From CBFDBF01 sp050295355 (GTDB taxonomy: Bacteria > Pseudomonadota > Gammaproteobacteria > Chromatiales > Chromatiaceae), in the NCBI GenBank assembly GCA_050295355.1, contig JBNKPL010000039.1:1-20490 (forward strand): DNA of 20,490 bases, in the 5' to 3' direction. Shown here piece by piece: positions 9,969-16,947 of this stretch (the stretch's first letter is position 1; every line of letters begins with the position of its first letter). The notes under the pieces are model-generated. The model saw only the letters and a list, made by a program, of their open reading frames with translations, made no database searches and was not told the origin of the DNA. A program made the translations under genes and the position numbers.

Positions 9969-11528
9969 ATGAGCTCGGCATCGCGGAACAAAGCCCCAGG
10001 TATAGTGGCGGCCGGACATCCGGTAACGGCTGACGCGGCCATCGCCATACTTCGGGAGGGCGGCAACGCCTTCGACGCCGCCCTGGCGGCGCTGTTCGCG
10101 AGCACGGTGGCGGAACCAGTGCTCTCCTCCCTGGGGGGCGGCGGTTTTCTCATGGCCCAGCCGGCCGAAGAGACCGCCGTACTCTACGACTTTTTCGCCC
10201 ACACCCCCGCTTATCGGCCGCCGGAATCAGAAGTTAACCTTTTTCCCATCCTCGCCGATTTCGGCGCCGCCCGGCAGGAGTTCCATATCGGCGCCGGCTC
10301 CATCGCCGTACCCGGCGTCATCCGCGGCCTGTTCGCCATTCACCGCGAACGCTGCCGCCTGCCCCTGCGGACCCTCATCGCCCCGGCGCTGGAGGCGGCG
10401 CGGGGCGGCGTGCGGGTGAACCGCTTCCAGCACTACATCTCCACCGTGGTGAGACCCATACTCGAATCCAGCCCACAGGCCCTGCAACTGCACACCCCTA
10501 CGGAGACCGGCGGCCGGATCGCCGTGGAGGGGGAGACCCTAGTCCATCCCGAGGCCGCCGACTTCATGGAGGCCCTGGTCCGCGAAGGGGAGGCGCTGTT
10601 CTATCGCGGCGAGGCGGGACAACGGCTGGTGGCCGACACCGCAGGAGACGGCGGATGCCTGCGCAGGGAGGATCTGGAGAACTACCAAGTGGAAAGGCGC
10701 GAACCCCTCGCCCTCCGCTATCAGGACAGCCGTTTGATCACCAACCCACCCCCCTCCCTGGGCGGCAGCCTGATCGCCTTCACCCTGGCGTTGCTGGAGC
10801 CGGAACGGCTTGGCGAAGGCGAACACCTTGGCCCCCGGCATCTTACCTTGCTGGCCCACGCCATGCGCCTCACCCAGCAACTGCGCCACAGCGGGCCCTT
10901 CGACCAGCGGGTGGAGGGCCTGCTCGATCCCGCCCTTATAGAAGAGTACCGTCGCACCCTGCGCCGGCATCACCCCTTCCCGCGTGGCACCACCCAGATC
11001 AGCATCGCCGACCGCGAAGGCAACCTCGCCAGCATGACCCTCTCCAACGGCGAGGGCTCAGGTTATGTGCTGCCCGGCACCGGCATCATGCTCAACAACA
11101 TGCTGGGGGAAGAGGACATCAACCCCCACGGCTTCAACCGCTGGCCGGAGAATCGCCGCATCGCATCCATGATGGCCCCCACCCTGCTGCAACGGGCCGA
11201 CGGCAGCCGCGTGGCCACCGGCTCCGGCGGCTCCAACCGGATACGCAGCGCCATCGCCCAGGTGCTGATCAATCTGATTGATTTCCGGCTCTCGCCCGAG
11301 CAGGCCGTGGACGCCGCCAGGATCCATTTCGAAGGAGACGTCCTCAGCCTGGAGCCGGGCATCCCCAACGCCTCTTTGGACTCCTTACGCCAGGAGTTCG
11401 AAAACCATCATCTGTGGGAAGATAAAAACCTCTTCTTCGGCGGCGCCCATACGGTGATGGTGGACAGCAAAGGCGGCTTCCAGGGCATGGGCGACAACCG
11501 CAGGGGCGGAGTCTGTTTCAGTGCATAA
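9969..11528 (+). CDS. Gamma-glutamyltransferase family protein, short cytoplasmic-type
   Basis: N-terminal nucleophile hydrolase that cleaves or transfers gamma-glutamyl groups from glutathione and related compounds. The 519 residues are shorter than secreted enzymes of about 580, and the N-terminus shows no signal peptide: the conserved start (GIVAAGHPVTADAAIAILREGG) begins near residue 11. Self-processing is expected before Thr341 in the motif GTTQIS; family members usually read GTTH, so His is replaced by Gln here. Other conserved blocks are LSSLGGGGFL near 52-61, the substrate-site segment PPPSLGG near 259-265, PGTGIMLNNML near 367-377 and GSGGSNRIRSA near 417-427. Predicted subunits are about 340 and 179 residues. 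No clear Shine-Dalgarno precedes ATG 9969. The gene is divergent from the large fusion gene. A related hydrolase acting on another gamma-glutamyl compound is possible. Confidence 0.88.
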   Translation: MSSASRNKAPGIVAAGHPVTADAAIAILREGGNAFDAALAALFASTVAEPVLSSLGGGGFLMAQPAEETAVLYDFFAHTPAYRPPESEVNLFPILADFGAARQEFHIGAGSIAVPGVIRGLFAIHRERCRLPLRTLIAPALEAARGGVRVNRFQHYISTVVRPILESSPQALQLHTPTETGGRIAVEGETLVHPEAADFMEALVREGEALFYRGEAGQRLVADTAGDGGCLRREDLENYQVERREPLALRYQDSRLITNPPPSLGGSLIAFTLALLEPERLGEGEHLGPRHLTLLAHAMRLTQQLRHSGPFDQRVEGLLDPALIEEYRRTLRRHHPFPRGTTQISIADREGNLASMTLSNGEGSGYVLPGTGIMLNNMLGEEDINPHGFNRWPENRRIASMMAPTLLQRADGSRVATGSGGSNRIRSAIAQVLINLIDFRLSPEQAVDAARIHFEGDVLSLEPGIPNASLDSLRQEFENHHLWEDKNLFFGGAHTVMVDSKGGFQGMGDNRRGGVCFSA

Positions 11529-11601
11529 ATAGCGGTCAAAATGCGCAAGACTGTGCTATTGTTACGCCTGTTTTTCAACCAGGAGCGACCAGGAGCAACC
11601 T

Positions 11602-12000
11602 ATGGCCGTAAAGAAAAAAGCTGCTAAGAAGACTGTAAGCAGAAAGAAGACCGTCGCCAAAAAGGCAGCGGCACCTACACTGAAATCGATCCCCACCAAA
11701 CAGACCAAGACCCAGATCATCCAGGCCATCGCCGAAGATACTGGCCTTGCCCGCAAGGATGTCGCGGCTGTATTTGGTTCTCTCGGCGAACTGATCCAGC
11801 GGCACATGCAGCGCCGCGGTTCTGGTGAACTCACCATCCCCGAGACCGGAGTCAAAATCCGCCGCGTACGCAAGCCTGCGCGCAAAGCCCGCATGGGCCG
11901 CAACCCGGCCACCGGCGAAACCATCAAGATTGCGGCCAAGCCCGCTTCCACGGTGGTGAAAGTGTCTGCGCTCAAGGCACTGAAAGATACGGTCAACTAA
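11602..12000 (+). CDS. HU-family DNA-binding protein with Lys/Ala-rich N-terminal tail
   Basis: Nucleoid-associated protein of 132 residues. Residues 1 to about 30 are a basic tail of Lys, Ala and Thr resembling histone H1-like tails; residues about 36-130 form a HU/IHF fold. Visible HU features are KTQIIQAIAEDTGLARKDV (dimerising helices), the beta-arm with RKARMGRNPATGETI, the family signature that grips the minor groove, and the closing helix VVKVSALKALKD. Two AGGAG copies precede the start, the second (11591-11595) six bases before ATG. A perfect 12-bp hairpin lies just after the stop. The tail probably increases non-specific DNA binding (inference). Confidence 0.92.
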   Translation: MAVKKKAAKKTVSRKKTVAKKAAAPTLKSIPTKQTKTQIIQAIAEDTGLARKDVAAVFGSLGELIQRHMQRRGSGELTIPETGVKIRRVRKPARKARMGRNPATGETIKIAAKPASTVVKVSALKALKDTVN

Positions 12001-12007
12001 AGCCGTA

Positions 12008-12037
12008 ATGGGGCGCGTCCGAACAGACGCGCCCCAT
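12008..12037. terminator. Perfect 12-bp hairpin between convergent HU and retropepsin genes
   Basis: ATGGGGCGCGTC (12008-12019) and GACGCGCCCCAT (12026-12037) pair perfectly around a six-base loop. It lies between two convergent stop codons, so it can stop transcription from both sides, though neither side has a strong T run. Confidence 0.65.
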
Positions 12038-12041
12038 ACCT

Positions 12042-12572
12042 TCAATATTGCCGCAGCAGCAGCGTATTCCCCCGCTGCACCAGCTCCAGCCGCTTCAGAA
12101 AAGTCATCCCCAACAGAATCTCCTCCCCCTCCATGGTGGGCAGGATAGAGGCCCGTACATCGGTCATCTCAATGGGCCCCAAAGCAACCCGGTCCAAGGT
12201 AACCAGATAGGAATTCACCGTGCCGGCGGCCGTCTTGCTGCGCACCACAGGCCCGCCACGCAGCCCCAAACGTTCCGCCACTGCGGCTGGAACCGCCACA
12301 TCCGTAGCGCCCGTATCCAGCAAAAAGGTAACCGCCTCGCCATTGATGGCGCCACTAGCCACATAGTGTCCCATGCGGTTCCTTTCCAGCAGCACCTCTT
12401 TCACACCACCCTGCTCTACGCGGCCTGCCACTTTCTGATTGGGATTATATTGCCGATCGAGAATCGACTGAAAAAAGAAAAAGAGCAGCACCAAAAGCGC
12501 CACCCAGGTCAGGATGATCATACTGCGGCCGATCTTTTGCGGCACCGCGCCCTCTTCGCCTTGTTCTGACAT
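12042..12572 (-). CDS. Membrane-anchored retropepsin-like aspartic protease (TIGR02281-like)
   Basis: Single-domain aspartic protease homologue, expected to act as a dimer outside the cytoplasmic membrane. From ATG 12572 it has 176 residues; this start has GAGGA five bases upstream, whereas the ATG at 12584 overlaps that site. A membrane span lies at about 18-36 (IILTWVALLVLLFFFF). The catalytic motif is LLDTGATD with Asp86-Thr87-Gly88. Later conserved elements are VPAAVAERLGL and the flap-to-end segment GEEILLGMTFLKRLEL, as in the bacterial TIGR02281 clan AA family. Substrate unknown. It converges on the HU gene. Confidence 0.88.
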   Translation of the reverse strand: MSEQGEEGAVPQKIGRSMIILTWVALLVLLFFFFQSILDRQYNPNQKVAGRVEQGGVKEVLLERNRMGHYVASGAINGEAVTFLLDTGATDVAVPAAVAERLGLRGGPVVRSKTAAGTVNSYLVTLDRVALGPIEMTDVRASILPTMEGEEILLGMTFLKRLELVQRGNTLLLRQY

Positions 12573-12597
12573 CCCAATCCTCATGTTCGAAACTGAT

Positions 12598-12626
12598 TCC
12601 CTCTTAATCCATACATTAAAGAGGGA
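12598..12626. repeat. Inverted repeat just upstream of the retropepsin gene
   Basis: TCCCTCTTAAT (12598-12608) and ATTAAAGAGGGA (12615-12626) can pair over 11 bp with one bulged base and a six-base loop. It lies about 25 bp before the retropepsin start on the minus strand and could be an operator or a 5' leader stem. No T run follows on either strand. Confidence 0.4.
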
Positions 12627-12863
12627 GTGATACGCAGATTATTTCCTTCTTACCGCCCCGACCGCAAGCAGGAAAAAACTTCCCAATCAAACAGCGCCGA
12701 AGCAATACACAAAAATAAGTGATATACTTCGACGAATTTTTTGGCGGCAGCACTTAAACATTTGGCTGCTATCACGCCCATGGACGGCCCGATCATCAAA
12801 GCCAAGCAACGGAAAGAAGTTGCGAATAACTAATAAATATAAGCTTTGCAAGAAAAAGAACTT
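12627..12863 (+). ncRNA. Possible small RNA or remnant ending at a strong terminator
   Basis: No protein gene of normal size lies in this stretch, yet it leads on the plus strand into a strong intrinsic terminator. A -10-like TATACT lies at 12723-12728, without a good -35. Downstream, GCAGC (12747-12751) can pair with GCTGC (12765-12769). A short frame from ATG 12780 encodes 17 residues (MDGPIIKAKQRKEVANN) but has no ribosome binding site. This may be a small regulatory RNA or the tail of a lost gene. It matches no RNA family I can name. Confidence 0.3.
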
Positions 12864-12890
12864 AAACCCTCTTCGGAGGGTTTTTCTTTT
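12864..12890 (+). terminator. Rho-independent terminator, likely used from both sides
   Basis: AAACCCTC (12864-12871), tetraloop TTCG, GAGGGTTT (12876-12883), then a T-rich tail to 12890. This is a classic intrinsic terminator on the plus strand. On the minus strand the same stem is followed by AAGTTCTTTTTC, so it can also end the tandem-HD gene whose stop lies about 100 bp upstream on that strand. Confidence 0.85.
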
Positions 12891-12992
12891 ACCGGGTTTT
12901 TATTTTCTCCGCTGCAGTAACGGCGCCTCACTGTTCTTTGCATAGCCCGCCTGAAGTAGCCAACTCCTCTGGCAAGAAGCGGAGACCGCCCG

Positions 12993-14225
12993 CTATGCCG
13001 ACTTCACACTACCCATCGCCAACGCCTGACACTCATCAAGGTGACCGGCCACCAGTGCAACCACATCACCATCGAGAAGCTGTTCGCTGACCCGTTCCTG
13101 AAGATCATGCAGGATCTCAACACTCGATAAAGAATCGCGATAGGGGCGTTGTTGTGACAACGCCTGAAAGATGTCGGCCACGGCAATGATGCGCGCCTCG
13201 GGTGGCAGTTCGTTGTCGTGACGATGGAAGGGATAGCCCGCGCCGTCCAAAGTCTCATGATGATAGGCGGCCCACTTCGCCACCTCTTCCAAGCCGGGGA
13301 TGCGGTTCAGGATCTGGTAGGTCTCAAAGCTGTGACGGGTAATGAGCGTACGCTCGGCGCTATCCAGGCTGCCCGGCTTATCCAGCACCTCGTCCGGCAC
13401 TTGCAGCTTGCCCAGGTCATGCAGCAGACCGGCGACCTCAATCAGGTCACAGGTCCGGGACGGCATGCCGTTCCACTCCGCCAGCTGCCGCGCCAGCCGC
13501 GCCACCCCTTCCGAGTGTTCCCAGGTGTAGCGGCTCTTGGCGTCCACCACCCGGGCGAACAGAGCGGCGAACTGGCGCAGGTCTTCCATGCCGATGGAGA
13601 CCGGGTGGTTCGAGCGCACCATGCGCCAAAGGAAATGCTCGATATGACGCGGCTCCAGAGAGTACCAGAAGGCCTCACTGGCGGAGGTATCAAGGAATAC
13701 CTCTATCAGCTCGGGATCAAAAAAAGTACCGGACAGATCGCGCAACTGCTGGCGGATCGCATCGCGCGCCAGCATCAGGTCCCCGCCGTAATGGGGCGCG
13801 GCCAGGGCATCGGCGCGGTCCACCAGAAAGATCAGGTTCGCCATGCGCGCCGTAAAGGGCTCCACGCCCTCGGCCAACATTTGCTCCCAGTGGGTATGGT
13901 GATAGTGGATCACTGGCGCCAGTTTCGCCAGAGGGGTGAACTCGCCAAGGAGCTGCTCACCCAGCAGGCAGTGCTCCTGAGAGTTCTCCCAGTCGAGCTC
14001 CTCCACCAGATAGCGGTGCTCAGTGGTAGTGGACACGCCACAATCATGCAACAGACCCGCATGCAGGATAGCGTCCAATTCATGCTGATCCCAACCGAGC
14101 CGATGTCCGCACTCCAGGGCCATGAAGCCCACCCGCTTTCCGTGCTGGACCTCATCCACCCCTACCAGATCAAGGGCATCGGAAAGGGCGTACACCGCCA
14201 GACGCAGATCGATGTCGATGGTCAT
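12993..14225 (-). CDS. Tandem HD / HD-GYP domain phosphohydrolase
   Basis: A 410-residue soluble protein with two HD-type domains. The first (about 20-140) keeps HD at His60-Asp61 (GLLHDCG) and a later His pair at 109-110, but lacks a GYP motif. The second (about 225-395) is a full HD-GYP: HSEG near 237-240, His269-Asp270 in LLHDLGKLQVPDEVL, the HHETLDGAGYP block with Gly330-Tyr331-Pro332, and AVADIFQALSQQRPYR near 348-363. It is probably a cyclic-di-nucleotide phosphodiesterase with a diverged sensing or dimerising HD copy (inference). The start is supported by AGAGGAG just upstream on the minus strand (about 14231-14237). It has its own long leader region and ends toward the shared terminator at 12864-12890. 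No membrane or receiver domain is seen. Confidence 0.87.
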   Translation of the reverse strand: MTIDIDLRLAVYALSDALDLVGVDEVQHGKRVGFMALECGHRLGWDQHELDAILHAGLLHDCGVSTTTEHRYLVEELDWENSQEHCLLGEQLLGEFTPLAKLAPVIHYHHTHWEQMLAEGVEPFTARMANLIFLVDRADALAAPHYGGDLMLARDAIRQQLRDLSGTFFDPELIEVFLDTSASEAFWYSLEPRHIEHFLWRMVRSNHPVSIGMEDLRQFAALFARVVDAKSRYTWEHSEGVARLARQLAEWNGMPSRTCDLIEVAGLLHDLGKLQVPDEVLDKPGSLDSAERTLITRHSFETYQILNRIPGLEEVAKWAAYHHETLDGAGYPFHRHDNELPPEARIIAVADIFQALSQQRPYRDSLSSVEILHDLQERVSEQLLDGDVVALVAGHLDECQALAMGSVKSA

Positions 14226-14443
14226 GGCAACTCCTCTGATTGAATTCTTTATTTATAGTGCGTCGTACTGCTTAGTACGGCATTAAATGTCTTGTCATTA
14301 ATCATCCATGATCAAGCAAGAATAGCGCAGTTACTGATACTGCGTACTCATCCCAAGCCATACCTTACGACCACCTCAGCCTAATAGGTATACCGTCCTT
14401 TGCACCCATTCTGCAACTTGACCGAGAATTCCTGGCAGTATCC
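14226..14443. other. Intergenic region upstream of the tandem-HD gene
   Basis: No gene is visible in these 218 bp. A small hairpin CGTACT-gctt-AGTACG lies at 14264-14279, close to a TATAAA-like box (14253-14258) on the minus strand, and could be an operator. A GGTATACC palindrome lies at 14387-14394. No terminator is seen after the unknown gene that ends at 14444. Confidence 0.35.
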
Positions 14444-15841
14444 TTAATATAGAAAACTATGGGCATTCTGACCCCCTTGCCCCAGCCCCTTAAAAACAAT
14501 CGACCTTACACCAGCATCCCACACAAAAGGCGTATCGTCATATGGACTTCTAAGCTCCGATTGACCTAACGCGACATCGATCTGATCGACGCCGACTCCA
14601 CTCCCTCTTAGTTGCGTGACCGCCAAGACTGCCTGACGCACACCTTCCAGGTCATACACCCTTGCCGCATAATCTGAAGAAAATGCAGGAAGAGTAATAA
14701 TATTCAAGGCATGACCGATCGGATTATATGGATGCCACAAGCTGCCCGCACTGGCAAGATCATTCTGATACGCATCCAACCGCCGTAGCGCTTGTGGGAA
14801 CTGCTTAACTGGCACATGGAGCATCTCAACCATCCGCGCCAACATCTCAGCACGTTCGTTCTGCGTAGCCTGCCGCAACAGGAAGTGACCAAGCGTATTT
14901 TCTACCCAATCGTCCAGCACCGTGCTTTCTTGAGAAACGGAAGTATTATTCTCATCCATCAAAATAGTTCTATATGCCTGCTCTTCCCGCAAGATACTTG
15001 CCAAATACTCCGACTCCCCTGCCATTGCCTTTGCCAAAGACATTTCATCTCCACTAAAAGGAACCAGCCAAGCATCTGGAATGGCAGGTTTTATTCCTTG
15101 CGCTTGAAGTCTGCGCAGCACCAGATTGGCAAATGCGAAATCCCTGTCCAGAAATGAAGCAGCAACCATCTTGCCCACTAATGTGCTTGATGACGACAAG
15201 ACCATACGCCAAAATCCTGCCTCACGATTCAGTAGCTGCCGCACCTCTTCCGCCTTACCCTGACCAGCCAGATGCCATGCCTTAAGCATGAGCATCTTCC
15301 GCCCATCGCCTATTGCACCGTAGCGCGGAAATGGCATATATATCGAATACTCTGCAGTCATGCGCCACTTACTGCGCTGCAGCAATTTACTATAACGCTG
15401 CAGCAACCAATCCTCAGCCTGCAGCCACTGAGCAATTGCCTGCTCGTTCTCCTGTAGAGCAACCTCACAATCTTTGTTCGCTATGCCGCAAGTATCTAGC
15501 ACCGCAGAGATGATGGAATCACCGTATCTTGCCGATGCGGCATCATCACATCCCAGATCAGAGTCAAAATTGATCGCTGACTTACTGACAGCCGCGTTGA
15601 ATTTGGAAATACACTCCATCCCTGTATTGACTGGATCGCTTTCTCTAGATGCGGCAAACCCCATAGCATAGACAAACGCATTCTCCTCATCCGGCACATT
15701 GGAGCCTTCCCGCAACAAAGACTGCATCTTGAGCACCACGGGGGATGGCGACTGATCACTCCAGTTGATTACAAGCATAATCACAACCAACGCCGCCAGC
15801 ATTACAAACAACCACTTCAGAATATTGAAGACAACCCTCAT
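14444..15841 (-). CDS. Unknown single-span membrane protein with large extracytoplasmic helical domain
   Basis: From ATG 15841 the protein has 465 residues (MRVVFNILKWLF at the start); an upstream in-frame ATG at 15886 would add 15 polar residues before the membrane span and seems less likely. A single hydrophobic segment at about 6-26 is an N-terminal anchor or uncleaved signal. The rest is polar and looks mostly alpha-helical. All four cysteines in the mature part (77, 98, 118, 125) lie close together, which suggests two disulfides in the periplasm. I recognise no catalytic motif or family. The coding sequence is more AT-rich than the flanking core genes. It is first from the left of four minus-strand membrane genes. 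Confidence 0.75.
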   Translation of the reverse strand: MRVVFNILKWLFVMLAALVVIMLVINWSDQSPSPVVLKMQSLLREGSNVPDEENAFVYAMGFAASRESDPVNTGMECISKFNAAVSKSAINFDSDLGCDDAASARYGDSIISAVLDTCGIANKDCEVALQENEQAIAQWLQAEDWLLQRYSKLLQRSKWRMTAEYSIYMPFPRYGAIGDGRKMLMLKAWHLAGQGKAEEVRQLLNREAGFWRMVLSSSSTLVGKMVAASFLDRDFAFANLVLRRLQAQGIKPAIPDAWLVPFSGDEMSLAKAMAGESEYLASILREEQAYRTILMDENNTSVSQESTVLDDWVENTLGHFLLRQATQNERAEMLARMVEMLHVPVKQFPQALRRLDAYQNDLASAGSLWHPYNPIGHALNIITLPAFSSDYAARVYDLEGVRQAVLAVTQLRGSGVGVDQIDVALGQSELRSPYDDTPFVWDAGVRSIVFKGLGQGGQNAHSFLY

Positions 15842-15970
15842 ATGTTTACCCAACCCCTGGCAACTGGTTGATACGCACTCCAACACCCGCCTTAATATAA
15901 TCTGGATCTTTGGTGGAGATTAAGGAGATAGAGGGACTGTTTTACATGATTCGAAGATTTGCCATCAAAT

Positions 15971-16435
15971 CTATTTATTTACGGCAAATTTTTCATACAT
16001 TCTCCAGAAAACAATTCCATTAATTCCCCAAAGCAAAATAAAATATACCACCGCTCTCCCATAATAGATGCGCCCAACCGTCCAATCCGTATATCCCGCA
16101 AACTCATCACCCATTGGCTCCGAGAACAGGAACCGCCCATCTGTCACGACCAAAAGCAGCATAACTACCCCAACTATACATACACCACCAAGAAGGGCGG
16201 CCGCCATACTAGATACGGTGGACGAGAGGAGAGAAATCTTTCTCTTTTTATGTAGATACGCAAGTACGGGCAACCAGAAAAAATGATTTATGATGACAAC
16301 CTGTAAGCCTATCGCGACATATATGGCTAAAGCCGTTGAAGGATCGACGAAATACTGAATATAAACAGCAATAGCGCTTACAACTGCTGTCGCAACAAGC
16401 CACGAGAAAACCACTCTTTTGATGGCTCCAAACAT
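15971..16435 (-). CDS. Unknown four-span integral membrane protein (154 aa)
   Basis: Small inner-membrane protein with hydrophobic segments near 8-30, 33-61, 74-98 and 123-146. A short basic loop (HKKRK, 62-66) between spans 2 and 3 should be cytoplasmic by the positive-inside rule. The loop between spans 3 and 4 contains an acidic and aromatic stretch (EPMGDEFAGYTDW). GGATG lies shortly before the ATG as a weak ribosome binding site. The sequence is AT-rich relative to the rest of the window. I do not recognise a family; no transporter or enzyme motif is evident. Confidence 0.72.
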   Translation of the reverse strand: MFGAIKRVVFSWLVATAVVSAIAVYIQYFVDPSTALAIYVAIGLQVVIINHFFWLPVLAYLHKKRKISLLSSTVSSMAAALLGGVCIVGVVMLLLVVTDGRFLFSEPMGDEFAGYTDWTVGRIYYGRAVVYFILLWGINGIVFWRMYEKFAVNK

Positions 16436-16506
16436 ACTTCATCCCACTTTTGGAGAAACTGACACGGACAAGCTAACACATCATCATTGAGAACAGACCG
16501 CATTTC

Positions 16507-16947
16507 TTATGTGCCCAAAAACGCCAACGCGCCTACAAACCCACTTGACTTATACAAACCCAACCCGAATGACACCGCCAGCGGAAAACCAAGAATCACT
16601 TGCGCCAATACATTGATCACCGTACTGACCTCCCCTTCATCCCCATCCTCTTTCTTTTCGGCCGCGGTCTTGGCCTTTGACTCCTCGGTTTCAGGCCATA
16701 CGAACATAATAATGGTCGCAAGCACCCCGATGCAGATAGCGCCGACATAGATAGTTTGCGTCGTCTGATTCTCAAGCGCATAAAAATACAACGCCAACAC
16801 TATGGCGGCGGCGAGGTAGGCCATATTCATCGCCAGGAAGCTAACTTCAAACTTCGGCTCGTCTTTATACCCTTTAAAAGCCATGGAGTAGCAAAACCAC
16901 CACCAGATGAACAGCAGACCTCCCCACCATTCGATTTCTGTTAACAT
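16507..16947 (-). CDS. Unknown four-span membrane protein (146 aa), overlapping its upstream gene
   Basis: Predicted spans lie near 7-22, 36-57, 65-84 and 108-130. A charged loop of Glu, Lys and Asp (about 86-107) separates spans 3 and 4. The N-terminus is rich in tryptophan (EWWGGLLFIWWW). Its ATG lies inside the end of the 277-aa gene (ATGTTAA shared), so translation is probably coupled and the two products are likely partners. The acidic loop resembles in composition the acidic C-terminal tail of its partner. No known family recognised. Confidence 0.75.
   Translation of the reverse strand: MLTEIEWWGGLLFIWWWFCYSMAFKGYKDEPKFEVSFLAMNMAYLAAAIVLALYFYALENQTTQTIYVGAICIGVLATIIMFVWPETEESKAKTAAEKKEDGDEGEVSTVINVLAQVILGFPLAVSFGLGLYKSSGFVGALAFLGT
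16941..16947 (-). promoter_or_regulatory. ATGTTAA start/stop overlap (translational coupling)
   Basis: Read on the minus strand, the start ATG of the 146-aa gene and the stop TAA of the 277-aa gene share seven bases in different frames. Such overlaps usually allow re-initiation by the same ribosome and keep two products in fixed ratio. Confidence 0.75.

Noticed and set aside
12780..12833. 17-codon frame beginning MDGPIIKAK
   Set aside because: No ribosome binding site, too short to judge coding, and no recognised peptide; kept only as part of the possible small RNA region.
13218..14243. 341-codon plus-strand frame opposite the tandem-HD gene
   Set aside because: His/Gln/Leu-rich antisense product without motif; the minus-strand gene has full HD-GYP residues and a good ribosome binding site.
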